Assembly: GCA_012518465.1 (NCBI GenBank)
Contig: JAAYSD010000011.1
Span: forward strand, 1 to 45,175
Direction of reading: 5' to 3'
Length of the DNA: 45,175 nt
Source of the DNA: Clostridiales bacterium
GTDB lineage: Bacteria; Bacillota; Clostridia; Oscillospirales; Ruminococcaceae
Part shown: one piece after another, positions 1-8,341 of the stretch
Layout of the letters: every line of letters starts with the position of its first letter
Numbering within the stretch: position 1 is the stretch's first letter
The notes under the pieces: generated by a model
The model's database searches: none
The model's input: only the letters and a program-made list of their open reading frames with translations
What the model was told of the DNA's origin: nothing
Program-made: the position numbers and the translations under genes

Positions 1-1232
1 CCCCACCATAATTGACGGGAGATACACCAATCCTTAATGTTTTCCATCCAATTAAGATATGTGTTTTCAAATCGCTTGGGAACAAAGCGTAATTCTCCTG
101 TTTTAACAGCATCTATCGCCGGCTTTGCTAAAGGTTCCATATTTACGAACCATTGCAGGCTTACTCTAGGTTCAACAACAGTGCCGCATCTTTGACAATG
201 TCCAACATTATGAGTGTGAGGCTCTACCATGTGTAAAAAGCCCTGCTTTTCAAGGTCGGATACAACAGCTTTCCTAGCCTCGTACCTTTCCATACCCTTG
301 TAGGCATAACCATTTTCATTGATTATACCCTCGTCGGTCATTATATTTATTATAGGCAGGTCATGGCGTCTTCCAACCTCAAAGTCATTAGGGTCGTGTG
401 CCGGTGTAATTTTTACGACACCTGTACCAAATTCCATATCCACATATTCATCAGCAACAATGGGGATTTCTCTATCGGTTAGAGGTAGCTTTACCATCTT
501 ACCTACAATGCTCTTATATCTTTCATCATCAGGATGAACAGCAATAGCTGTATCACCTAAAAGCGTTTCAGGACGTGTTGTAGCAATACGTACGCTGCCG
601 CTTTCATCTGAAAGAGGATAATCAATATGCCAAAAAAATCCTTGACTTTCCTCATGCTCAACCTCAATATCGGAAATTGAGGTTTTACATTTAGGACACC
701 AATTTATTATTCTTTCGCTGTGGTAAATAAGACCTTTGTTATATAGATTTACAAACACGTTTTGAACAGCCTTAGAGCAGCCCTCATCAAGGGTGAAACG
801 CAACCTGTCCCAATCGCATGAAGAACCAAGCTTTTTCAGCTGGTTAACAATGCGGTTTGCATACTGCTCCTTCCATGCCCAAGCACGCTCTAAAAAACCT
901 TCTCTGCCTACATCATCTTTAGTTAAGCCTTCGGCTTTCATAGCTTCAACAACCTTTGCCTCAGTAGCAATTGAAGCGTGGTCAGTTCCGGGCAGCCAAA
1001 GGGCAGCATAACCGTTCATCCTTTTATACCTTATAAGAATGTCTTGAAATGTATTGTCTAAAGCGTGGCCCATGTGAAGTTGTCCGGTAATATTTGGTGG
1101 TGGAATAACTATTGTAAAGGGCTTTTTGCTCTTATCAGCAACCCCTTTAAAATATCCTTTTTCCTCCCACTCCCTGTAAATTCTATCTTCAAAATCTTTT
1201 GGAGAATAGGTTTTTGCAAGCTCAATACTCAT
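1..1232 (-). CDS. valS: Valine--tRNA ligase, N-terminal part (runs off the window)
   Basis: Charges tRNA-Val with valine in the cytoplasm (class I aminoacyl-tRNA synthetase). About 410 N-terminal residues are present. The frame starts at the ATG complementary to 1230-1232 and is still open at base 1. The translation contains the class I signature [13 protein letters not shown], with the HIGH-type tetrapeptide HMGH at residues 53-56, then [12 protein letters not shown], typical of ValRS. The KMSKS loop and anticodon-binding domain lie outside the window. A consensus promoter lies only about 60 bases upstream (1292-1320), so there is no room for a T-box leader, which many Firmicutes valS genes have. 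The identification is secure. Confidence 0.96.
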   Translation of the reverse strand, partial: MSIELAKTYSPKDFEDRIYREWEEKGYFKGVADKSKKPFTIVIPPPNITGQLHMGHALDNTFQDILIRYKRMNGYAALWLPGTDHASIATEAKVVEAMKAEGLTKDDVGREGFLERAWAWKEQYANRIVNQLKKLGSSCDWDRLRFTLDEGCSKAVQNVFVNLYNKGLIYHSERIINWCPKCKTSISDIEVEHEESQGFFWHIDYPLSDESGSVRIATTRPETLLGDTAIAVHPDDERYKSIVGKMVKLPLTDREIPIVADEYVDMEFGTGVVKITPAHDPNDFEVGRRHDLPIINIMTDEGIINENGYAYKGMERYEARKAVVSDLEKQGFLHMVEPHTHNVGHCQRCGTVVEPRVSLQWFVNMEPLAKPAIDAVKTGELRFVPKRFENTYLNWMENIKDWCISRQLWW

Positions 1233-1291
1233 TAAAATACTTCCTTTTACTTTTATATGAAAATAATTTTTACTAATAATACGCTCTTTTA

Positions 1292-1320
1292 ATTATATGG
1301 GTTTTAGCTCAATTTGTCAA
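1292..1320 (-). promoter_or_regulatory. Sigma-A promoter of valS
   Basis: Read on the minus strand: TTGACA (1315-1320), 17-base spacer, TATAAT (1292-1297). Both boxes match consensus exactly. Confidence 0.85.
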
Positions 1321-1373
1321 GGGATTAACGCTAATACAATGCAATTCCTAGAGCGAATAGCTGCTAATTAAAA

Positions 1374-1395
1374 AAATCCTGCTATAACAGGATTT
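1374..1395 (-). terminator. Intrinsic terminator of the SH3-domain gene
   Basis: AAATCCTG / CAGGATTT form a perfect 8-bp stem with a 6-base loop. On the minus strand the stem runs directly into a T-run. It lies about 80 bases beyond the stop of the gene ending at 1476. Confidence 0.8.
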
Positions 1396-1475
1396 GTGAT
1401 TGATATGAGAAACTTTACAATAAACAAGTTTGGTGACAATGTTCTTTATTCAGTGCTATTATCGGATTGTGAAGC

Positions 1476-2045
1476 TCAAGAGTCGGCATCAGTACCCTGC
1501 ACTGTTGTACTATCATTTTGATTTGTGCTTTGCGTATCAGCGTTTGGCTTGCTCTCATTGTCTGTGTTTGAAGTTATCTTAGTTTTTGAAAGAACTGTGC
1601 TATGTACATATCCTTGCACTCCATCCACCTCACAGATATACCACTCGCCATCTGTGCCAATTACCTTTATTTCAGCGTTTAAAGGCAGGTAGGAAAGAAT
1701 TTTTGAGGATAAATCAGGTGATTGCCTGAAATTTGCTCCCCATGAATACATAATTTGTTCATCAATTGGGTCGGCGTCAACATTATCGTTAGTTTTTGTA
1801 GAGTCCGACGGCTTACTTTCTGTATCGGGAATTGTTGTATCAACCGAGGAAGATGTGCTAGTAGCTTTAGGCTCGGCGGTGGTATTTTGTGGCTGTGAAT
1901 CCTCATCAGAAAGCGAGATATCAGCTTTAATATCGTCTTTGTTTGGGTCTTTGTTTGATGAAATTATTATGCCGATAATTACTGCTAGAATAGTTAGTAC
2001 AACAAAGGTTATGGAAATTATATTATTTCTTTTATCAGCGTCCAT
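1476..2045 (-). CDS. Membrane-anchored bacterial SH3-domain protein
   Basis: A 189-residue protein of unknown precise role. After a short cytoplasmic start (MDADKRNN) comes one transmembrane helix at about residues 9-29. Next is a Ser/Thr/Asp/Pro-rich extracytoplasmic linker to about residue 97, then a bacterial SH3 (SH3b, SH3_3-type) fold at about 98-155 with the typical NFRQSPDLSSKIL and VDGVQGYVHSTVL elements. The last 30 residues are again low-complexity. SH3b domains usually bind cell-wall peptides, so a surface-facing wall-binding role is likely. The start is set by GGAGGAGTTTTATG. It has its own perfect promoter and terminator, so it is monocistronic, and it is divergent from hprK. Confidence 0.8.
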   Translation of the reverse strand: MDADKRNNIISITFVVLTILAVIIGIIISSNKDPNKDDIKADISLSDEDSQPQNTTAEPKATSTSSSVDTTIPDTESKPSDSTKTNDNVDADPIDEQIMYSWGANFRQSPDLSSKILSYLPLNAEIKVIGTDGEWYICEVDGVQGYVHSTVLSKTKITSNTDNESKPNADTQSTNQNDSTTVQGTDADS

Positions 2046-2075
2046 AAAACTCCTCCAATGAAAATTTGCAAATTT

Positions 2076-2104
2076 ATTATACCACTGAAATTTAATTTTG
2101 TCAA
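2076..2104 (-). promoter_or_regulatory. Strong sigma-A promoter of the SH3-domain gene
   Basis: Minus strand TTGACA (2099-2104), 17 bases, TATAAT (2076-2081), with a TG one base before the -10 (extended -10). This is a full consensus promoter. Confidence 0.88.
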
Positions 2105-2224
2105 ATTTATTTAAAAAAATGTTTATAAATTGTTAATTAAATTTACTTATATTAAAGTTTTTGTATAATTCCTTGTTTTATGACGTAAACAGTGGAAATA
2201 ATTATATTAAACTGCGATAATCTA

Positions 2225-2253
2225 TTGAAATAATTTTAATATTATAGTATAAT
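2225..2253 (+). promoter_or_regulatory. Promoter of the hprK operon
   Basis: TTGAAA (2225-2230), 17-base spacer, TATAAT (2248-2253), followed about 30 bases later by the hprK start. Confidence 0.8.
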
Positions 2254-2285
2254 AAATAAAAAGTTAAATTGTGAAAGGAATTAAT

Positions 2286-3239
2286 ATGGCACAAAATTTT
2301 GAGGTTGCCTTATCTAAAATCATAGACAATTTTGAGTTGGAAATTATATTTCAGCCAAATGATAAAAATGAAGTAATGATAAGCAACAATGATATAAATC
2401 GCTGTGGTTTGCAGCTTTCAGGATTTTATGAGTATTTTGACCCTAATAGGATTCAAATAGCCGGAAAAATGGAGCATGCATATCTGGAAACCATCTCTGC
2501 ACAGCAAAGACAAGAAAACTTTGACAAGCTGTTTTCTAAAGGTATTCCAGCATTTGTAGTGACAAGAAACCTTGAAATCTTTCCAGAAATGCTTGAGGCT
2601 GCTAAGAATTATGAAATACCTTTACTTCGCTCTGCTGAAAGCACCTCTACTTTTATGTCAAAGCTAATAAATTTCCTGAGCCTTGAGCTTGCTCCTAGAA
2701 TCACTCGTCATGGCGTTTTGATTGAAGTCTATGGTGAAGGTATGCTTATTCTTGGCGAAAGTGGTGTAGGTAAAAGTGAAACAGCAATAGAGCTTGTTAA
2801 GCGTGGGCATAGACTTGTAGCAGATGATGCAGTGGAGATAAGAAAAGCATCTAACATCACACTTGTAGGAAGCTCTCCCGATAATATACGTCACTTTTTA
2901 GAGTTGAGGGGAATTGGCATTGTTAATGCTCGTCATCTTTTTGGAATAGGCTCTGTAAAAATATCCGAAAAAATTGATATTGTTGTAGAGCTTGAAGCAT
3001 GGAATCCCGAAAAGGTATATGACCGTATGGGTATGGATAATCATTATGTAACGATTCTTGGTGTAAAAGTACCTTCCCTTACAATACCTGTAAAGCCGGG
3101 AAGGAATTTAGCTGTTATACTAGAAGTAGCCGCTATGAATAATAGGCAGAAAAAGATGGGATATAATGCTGCTTCTGAGCTTATGCAAAAGCTTGGGTTG
3201 AATATGGAAGCAAATGATATAGTAACAGAATGGGAATGA
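2286..3239 (+). CDS. hprK: HPr kinase/phosphorylase
   Basis: Phosphorylates and dephosphorylates Ser46 of the phosphocarrier HPr, the central switch of CcpA-type carbon catabolite control in Firmicutes. The protein is 317 residues, close to the usual size. The C-terminal kinase domain has the Walker A motif GESGVGKS at residues 157-164 and the family signature LELRGIGIVNA at about 206-216. I chose the ATG at 2286 because GAAAGGA (2272-2278) sits at the right distance; an in-frame GTG at 2271 overlaps that site. It is first in a plus-strand run with a PHP phosphoesterase, glucokinase, murB and rapZ. The stop overlaps the next start (ATGA). Confidence 0.95.
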   Translation: MAQNFEVALSKIIDNFELEIIFQPNDKNEVMISNNDINRCGLQLSGFYEYFDPNRIQIAGKMEHAYLETISAQQRQENFDKLFSKGIPAFVVTRNLEIFPEMLEAAKNYEIPLLRSAESTSTFMSKLINFLSLELAPRITRHGVLIEVYGEGMLILGESGVGKSETAIELVKRGHRLVADDAVEIRKASNITLVGSSPDNIRHFLELRGIGIVNARHLFGIGSVKISEKIDIVVELEAWNPEKVYDRMGMDNHYVTILGVKVPSLTIPVKPGRNLAVILEVAAMNNRQKKMGYNAASELMQKLGLNMEANDIVTEWE

Positions 3240-3961
3240 TAGAAAAAATGAAGTTTATAGCTGATATGCACACACATACAATAGCATCGGACCATGCATA
3301 TTCAACTGTGATGGAAAATGTAGCCTTTGCTAAAAAGAACGGATTAAAATACCTTGCAATCACAGACCACGGTGTAAAGATGCCTGATTCTCCACATATT
3401 TGGCATTTCACTAATATGAAAGCTATTCCCCGTGAAATAGACGGTGTAAAAGTAGTAAAGGGTGTTGAGGCAAATATTACTGATTATGACGGGAACATAG
3501 ATGTAGAGAATAATAATTTTTATGAATGTATCGAGTGGATTGTAGCTTCATATCATCACCCTGTTTGTATGCCCTCTAGTAAGGCGGAGCATACAAATTC
3601 ATATATTAAGCTTTTGGATAATCCAAGGGTAAATGCAATAGGCCATTGTGTAACGATTGATTTTGACTTTGATTTTGATGAGGTTTTTTCTTATTGCACA
3701 AAGAAGGATAAGCTGATTGAATTAAATAATTCAAGGTTAAACCGTACTGCTGAAGCAGAAAGATATAAGGAAATTTTACTTTCCTGTAAAAAACACGGTA
3801 CAAAGATTGTTGTAAATTCTGATGCACATTTTTGTACTAGAATAGGCGAATTTGAAAAATCTATAAAGCTTTTAAACGAAGTCGATTTTCCCGAGGATTT
3901 AATCATAAATGCTGATTTAATAAGGTTTGAAAATTATTTGCAAAAGCATATTAAACTATAA
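3236..3961 (+). CDS. PHP-domain phosphoesterase (YcdX-like)
   Basis: A PHP-fold metal-dependent phosphoesterase of about 241 residues. The N-terminal metal site reads DMHTHT, followed by AITDHG, and later GHCV and VNSDAHF, the His/Asp motifs of the PHP superfamily. The size and motif order fit the YcdX family, whose substrates are poorly defined. The ATG at 3236 overlaps the hprK stop as ATGA, so translation is probably coupled; an ATG at 3230 in the same frame is the alternative. A PHP gene beside hprK and murB is a common clostridial arrangement, but the physiological link is not established. Confidence 0.82.
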   Translation: MIEKMKFIADMHTHTIASDHAYSTVMENVAFAKKNGLKYLAITDHGVKMPDSPHIWHFTNMKAIPREIDGVKVVKGVEANITDYDGNIDVENNNFYECIEWIVASYHHPVCMPSSKAEHTNSYIKLLDNPRVNAIGHCVTIDFDFDFDEVFSYCTKKDKLIELNNSRLNRTAEAERYKEILLSCKKHGTKIVVNSDAHFCTRIGEFEKSIKLLNEVDFPEDLIINADLIRFENYLQKHIKL

Positions 3962-4019
3962 AAGAGAATTATTAGGCATTTTAATTTAATTTATATTATA
4001 TAATTTAAGGAGATAAACT

Positions 4020-4976
4020 ATGTATAGCATAGGCGTTGATTTAGGCGGAACAAATATAAAAACCGGTGTGGTAGATGAAAATTTCAATATAGTTGCAAGC
4101 TCTAATATCAAAACTAATCTTCCACGCAGTGCCGAGGAAATTGCTCAAAGCATTGCTGATGGTGTTTTACTGGCATGTGAAAAAGCGAATATAAAGCTTG
4201 ATAATGTAAAAAATATCGGTATAGGCACACCTGGAGCTGCTAATAGAAACACTGGCATTGTACTTTATTCAAATAATCTTGGCTTTAAGAATACTGACTT
4301 GGGTGGAATGTTACAAAATAAGCTTAATAAAAGTATCGCAATTGAAAATGATGCAAATGCCGCAGCATATGGGGAGTATTTGGCAGGTGGTGGTAAAGGA
4401 TATAATAATATCGTGGTAGTCACTCTAGGTACTGGTGTTGGTGGTGGAATTATTATTAATGGTGAAATTTATACAGGGTTTAATTTCTGTGGTGCTGAGC
4501 TTGGTCATACTGTTATTGAGAAGGATGGTAGAGCTTGTACTTGTGGCAGAAAAGGCTGTTTTGAGGCTTATTCATCAGCTAGTGCTTTAATTTCCATGAC
4601 AAAAGAGGCTATGAAAGAAAATAAAAATTCAAAAATGTGGGAAATAGTCGGAGATTTGAATAATGTAGATGGAAAAACAGCATTTGATGGAATGAGGGCC
4701 GATGATAAATACGCTAAAGAAGTGGTTGATAAATATATTTCATATCTTGGCACAGGGCTTGTTAATATAGTTAATATTTTTCAGCCGGAGGTTTTACTTA
4801 TTGGTGGAGGCATTTGTAAAGAAGGCGATAATATTATCAAGCCTCTTGAAAAAATTATTAACGAGGAAAGCTACTGCATAGACCCTCATAAAAGCACTAA
4901 GCTTGATGTTGCTAAGCTGGGCAATGATGCAGGTATTATCGGTGCTGCTTTCCTTCATAATTTAAAGAGGGCATGA
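4020..4976 (+). CDS. ROK-family glucokinase
   Basis: Cytoplasmic sugar kinase of 318 residues, predicted to phosphorylate glucose with ATP at the entry to glycolysis. Visible motifs are the phosphate-binding DLGGTN (residues 7-12), the catalytic END at 109-111, GHT at 162-164 and the ROK zinc motif CTCGRKGC at 173-180. TAAGGAG stands before the ATG. ROK proteins also include N-acetylmannosamine kinases and repressors, but there is no DNA-binding domain here, and length and context beside hprK favour glucokinase (GlcK). Substrate specificity cannot be read from sequence alone. murB follows after about 20 bases. Confidence 0.88.
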   Translation: MYSIGVDLGGTNIKTGVVDENFNIVASSNIKTNLPRSAEEIAQSIADGVLLACEKANIKLDNVKNIGIGTPGAANRNTGIVLYSNNLGFKNTDLGGMLQNKLNKSIAIENDANAAAYGEYLAGGGKGYNNIVVVTLGTGVGGGIIINGEIYTGFNFCGAELGHTVIEKDGRACTCGRKGCFEAYSSASALISMTKEAMKENKNSKMWEIVGDLNNVDGKTAFDGMRADDKYAKEVVDKYISYLGTGLVNIVNIFQPEVLLIGGGICKEGDNIIKPLEKIINEESYCIDPHKSTKLDVAKLGNDAGIIGAAFLHNLKRA

Positions 4977-4997
4977 AATTATAATGGGAGGTAAAAC

Positions 4998-5912
4998 TTG
5001 CAGAAAGCATTTGATTTATATAAAAATCTTATAAAAACGGCTAAAAATTATAATTGCTATTATGAAGAGTGTGCAACACTCGCTCCCTACACTACTATGA
5101 AAATTGGTGGAAAATGTGATATACTTGTAAAACCTAATAGTGAAGAGTCGCTTCTTTCACTGCTGAAAATTTGTAAGAAAGAAAATTTGCCATATCGTAT
5201 TCTAGGTATGGGTAGTAATGTACTGATAAGTGATAAGGGACTAAGCTGTGCTGTTATCGTATTGGGCAAGGATATGGCGGAGATTTCCGTTGAAAATAAT
5301 ATTATCACAGCACAAGCAGGTGCAAAGCTTATTTCTGTATGTAAAAAGGCATTGCAAAGCTCTCTTACCGGCTTAGAATTTGCATATGGCATACCAGGGT
5401 CGGTCGGTGGTGCGTTGTTTATGAATGCCGGTGCTTATGGTGGGGAAATCAAGGATATTATTAGCCATTGTAATTATATAGAAAAGGGTGAGCTAAAGAC
5501 TATGAAGGCTGAAGAAATGCAGCTTTCATATAGAAAAAGCTATTTTTCATTAAATAACGCTTGTATAACCAGCGTTAGCTTTAAGCTTAAAAAAGGCGAT
5601 TATAACACGATACAATCAAGAATGAATGAGCTTATGCAAAGGCGTATTGACAAACAACCCTTGGAGTATCCAAGTGCAGGAAGTACTTTTAAAAGGCCTG
5701 TCGGCGACTATGCCTCACGGCTCATTGAAGTCTGTGGGCTTAAAGGTGAAGCTTGTGGCGGAGCTGAGGTGAGTACAAAGCACAGTGGCTTTGTAATAAA
5801 TAAAAATAACGCAACATTCGATGATGTTTTAGATGTTGTAAATTGTGTAAAGCAAAAGGTCAATGAGCAGACCGGCATAAAGCTGGAATGTGAAATGTTA
5901 ATCTGGGAATAG
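4998..5912 (+). CDS. murB: UDP-N-acetylenolpyruvoylglucosamine reductase
   Basis: Reduces UDP-GlcNAc-enolpyruvate to UDP-MurNAc with NADPH and FAD, the second committed step of peptidoglycan precursor synthesis. It has 304 residues. The FAD-binding segment shows GMGSN (70-74) and GIPGSVGG (131-138). The C-terminal domain carries YPSAGSTFKRP with the catalytic Ser at 229, and a Glu near the end in LECEMLIWE. It begins with TTG: GGGAGG at 4985-4990 is correctly spaced, and a nearby ATG at 4984 is out of frame. The partner MurA is encoded separately at 27105. Confidence 0.95.
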   Translation: MQKAFDLYKNLIKTAKNYNCYYEECATLAPYTTMKIGGKCDILVKPNSEESLLSLLKICKKENLPYRILGMGSNVLISDKGLSCAVIVLGKDMAEISVENNIITAQAGAKLISVCKKALQSSLTGLEFAYGIPGSVGGALFMNAGAYGGEIKDIISHCNYIEKGELKTMKAEEMQLSYRKSYFSLNNACITSVSFKLKKGDYNTIQSRMNELMQRRIDKQPLEYPSAGSTFKRPVGDYASRLIEVCGLKGEACGGAEVSTKHSGFVINKNNATFDDVLDVVNCVKQKVNEQTGIKLECEMLIWE

Positions 5913-5921
5913 GAATTTAAA

Positions 5922-6779
5922 ATGGAATTTGTCATTGTTACAGGACTTTCAGGTGCAGGAAAATCAAGTGTGATGAGGTTTTTGGAAGATATAGGATTTT
6001 TTTGCATAGATAATATGCCCCCTCAAATGATACCTAAATTCGGTGAAATATGTGCAAATGATTGCGATGTAAAAAAAGTTGCAATTGCTACCGATATTAG
6101 AGGCGGCACAATGCTGCTTAATCTTAATGATGCTATTGAAGAGCTTAATAAAAACCAAATAAGCACAAAGATAATTTTTCTTACTGCACGAAAAGAGGTT
6201 TTAGTAAAACGCTTTAAGGAAACAAGAAGAAAGCACCCTCTGGATGAACAAGTAAAAGGCGATTTGTACAAGGCAGTAGATGCAGAAATAGAGGCATTAA
6301 GTGATATAAAAGGTAAAGCTCACTTTGTAATAGATACTTCATCGACAACTACATCGAAGCTTAAGAGTATTATAGCATCTATGTTTTTAAGCAAAAAAAG
6401 TGACAGTATTATTATAAATATTTATTCCTTTGGATTTAAATATAATCCGCCTGAAGAGTCGGACCTTGTATTTGATGTTCGCTGTTTGCCTAATCCTTTT
6501 TATGTGCCTGAGCTGAAAGGCAAAACGGGACTTGACAGCAGTGTGAGTGAGTATGTAATGTCATTTAACCAAGCAAAGGAGCTTGAACAAAAGCTTTTTA
6601 ATTTATTTGAATTTTTACTTCCTCTTTATATTTCAGAGGGGAAAACTCAGCTGGTTATTGCCTTTGGCTGCACCGGCGGAAAGCATAGAAGTGTTACCTT
6701 TGCTGAAAGCACAGCATATTTCCTTGAACAAAAGGGATATAATGTGAGAGTTAGTCACAGGGATATAAACAGGCATTGA
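5922..6779 (+). CDS. rapZ: RapZ/YvcJ-family P-loop nucleotide-binding protein
   Basis: 285-residue protein of the RapZ (YvcJ) family. In E. coli RapZ is an RNase adaptor controlling amino-sugar synthesis; in Bacillus YvcJ binds and hydrolyses nucleotides and affects competence. The N-terminal Walker A is GLSGAGKS (8-15). The C-terminal domain has GCTGGKHRSV near residue 248 and ends in SHRDINRH, both family hallmarks. It follows murB by 9 bases. In many Firmicutes rapZ is followed by yvcK and whiA; here a HAD phosphatase and tcdA follow instead. The molecular role in Gram-positives is only partly known. Confidence 0.93.
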   Translation: MEFVIVTGLSGAGKSSVMRFLEDIGFFCIDNMPPQMIPKFGEICANDCDVKKVAIATDIRGGTMLLNLNDAIEELNKNQISTKIIFLTARKEVLVKRFKETRRKHPLDEQVKGDLYKAVDAEIEALSDIKGKAHFVIDTSSTTTSKLKSIIASMFLSKKSDSIIINIYSFGFKYNPPEESDLVFDVRCLPNPFYVPELKGKTGLDSSVSEYVMSFNQAKELEQKLFNLFEFLLPLYISEGKTQLVIAFGCTGGKHRSVTFAESTAYFLEQKGYNVRVSHRDINRH

Positions 6780-6792
6780 GAAGGAGTGCAAA

Positions 6793-7536
6793 ATGACAGG
6801 AAGAACTGCTGCTTTTTTCGATATTGATGGTACGATTTCAAGAGAAGGCTTAATCAGCGAAATGCTGCAAAAGCTTATTCGCTATGAAATAATAGACCTA
6901 TCACAATGGACCAGCAGAGTAGAGCCGGCTTTTACCAAATGGGATAAACGTGTAGGTGACTATGATATTTATCTTATGAAAATGGTGGAAACATATAGTG
7001 ACACTGTCCTCAACACTGACCCTTTTCACATAAAATATATTGCAAAGCGTGTAATAGAGCAAAAGGGTGAGCGTGTTTATGCTTATACACGTGATAGGAT
7101 ATTATGGCATAAAAGGCAGGGGCATAAGGTTGTAGCTATTTCAGGCTCACCGATTGAGCTGGTTTCAGAGATGGCAAGGAAATATGGCCTAGATGATTAT
7201 AAGGGAACTATTTATAAAATTGGAGATGACGGCAAATATAATGGCGAAATAATACCAATGTGGGATAGAGTAAGCAAAAATAATGCAGTGCTTGAAATGG
7301 CTGAAAAATATGATTTAGATTTGAGTCTATGCTATGCTTATGGTGATACAGCGGGAGATCTTACTATGATGCGTCTTGTAGGAAATCCTATTGCAGTAAA
7401 TCCGACAAGGGAGCTTGTATGCAGTATTCTATCCGATAATGAATTGAAGAAAAAAACAAATATAGTGGTAGAAAGAAAAGATGTAATTTACCATTTAAAA
7501 ACTAAATGGCTGGAGGAAATAGAAGGTCTGTGTTAA
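6793..7536 (+). CDS. HAD-superfamily subfamily IB phosphatase
   Basis: 247-residue haloacid dehalogenase-type hydrolase of subfamily IB, related to phosphoserine phosphatases. Motif I is FFDIDGTI at residues 8-15 (nucleophile Asp and acid/base Asp), motif II is ISGSP, and motif III/IV is the GDTAGD segment. The substrate is unknown; members act on small phosphorylated metabolites. GAAGGAG precedes the start. The last bases overlap the start of tcdA, so the two genes are translationally linked. The protein is complete, with no odd composition. Confidence 0.82.
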   Translation: MTGRTAAFFDIDGTISREGLISEMLQKLIRYEIIDLSQWTSRVEPAFTKWDKRVGDYDIYLMKMVETYSDTVLNTDPFHIKYIAKRVIEQKGERVYAYTRDRILWHKRQGHKVVAISGSPIELVSEMARKYGLDDYKGTIYKIGDDGKYNGEIIPMWDRVSKNNAVLEMAEKYDLDLSLCYAYGDTAGDLTMMRLVGNPIAVNPTRELVCSILSDNELKKKTNIVVERKDVIYHLKTKWLEEIEGLC

Positions 7537-8288
7537 ATCAATTTTCTAGAACAAAATTATTACTAGGTGATGAGGGAGTCAAAAACCTTGAAAATGCCCA
7601 TGTTGCAGTTTTTGGTATAGGTGGAGTTGGCTCATTCACTGTTGATGCACTTGTAAGAAGCGGAGTAGGCACACTTACAATTGTAGATGATGATAAAATA
7701 TGTCTTACTAATTTAAATAGGCAGCTTATTGCAAATCGCAATACAGTTGGTAAAAACAAGGTAGAGGTAGCCCGTGATATGGCACTTGCTATAAATCCTA
7801 AGATTAAAATAAATATCATGCAAACCTTTTTTGGGGAAGAAACAGCAGAGCAATTTGATTTTAAAAGCTTTGACTATGTAGTTGATGCAATCGATACTGT
7901 AAGTGCAAAGCTTTTGCTTGTTGAAAAGTGCGAAAAATCAAATACCCCAATTATTTGCTGTATGGGTGCAGGAAATAAGCTTGACCCTACACAGTTTGAA
8001 ATATCCGATATTTATAAAACCTCAGTATGTCCTTTAGCACGTGTAATGCGAAATGAATTGAGGAAAAGGGGTATAAAAAAGCTGAAGGTTCTATATTCTA
8101 AGGAAAAGCCTATGACTCCGATTGAAGATGAAAAAAACAGTTGCAGGCATAATTGCATTTGCCCCCCTGATACAAAAAGGACTTGTAATATAAGACGTCA
8201 AATTCCCGGAAGTATTGCTTTTGTGCCATCGGTGGCAGGGCTGATAATAGCAGGAGAGGTTATTAAGGATATTGCTTTTAATAAATAA
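7530..8288 (+). CDS. tcdA: tRNA threonylcarbamoyladenosine dehydratase
   Basis: E1-like (ThiF/HesA-fold) enzyme that dehydrates t6A37 of ANN-decoding tRNAs to the cyclic form ct6A, using ATP. The nucleotide-binding motif GIGGVGS is at about residues 28-34; NLNRQ and the adenylation-site Asp (VDAIDTV) follow. I place the start at the GTG at 7530, giving MLNQFSRTKLLLG, which is how family members begin, with GGAGG and AGAAGG just upstream. The longer frame from ATG 7506 lacks a ribosome site. The GTG overlaps the stop of the HAD gene. Length about 252 residues. Confidence 0.9.
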   Translation: MLNQFSRTKLLLGDEGVKNLENAHVAVFGIGGVGSFTVDALVRSGVGTLTIVDDDKICLTNLNRQLIANRNTVGKNKVEVARDMALAINPKIKINIMQTFFGEETAEQFDFKSFDYVVDAIDTVSAKLLLVEKCEKSNTPIICCMGAGNKLDPTQFEISDIYKTSVCPLARVMRNELRKRGIKKLKVLYSKEKPMTPIEDEKNSCRHNCICPPDTKRTCNIRRQIPGSIAFVPSVAGLIIAGEVIKDIAFNK

Positions 8289-8291
8289 AAA

Positions 8292-8313
8292 GAGCTTGCC
8301 ATATAGCAAGCTC
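8292..8313. terminator. Bidirectional terminator between tcdA and ackA
   Basis: GAGCTTGC / GCAAGCTC, a perfect 8-bp stem with a 6-base loop. It is flanked by ATTTTTAT on the plus side and by an A-run that reads as T-run on the minus side. The flanking genes converge here. Confidence 0.85.
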
Positions 8314-8341
8314 ACAGAAATTTTTATATATGCGTATAATT

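Noticed and set aside
1233..1291. T-box riboswitch before valS
   Set aside because: The promoter is only about 60 bases upstream of the start, too short for a T-box leader, and no specifier hairpin is seen.
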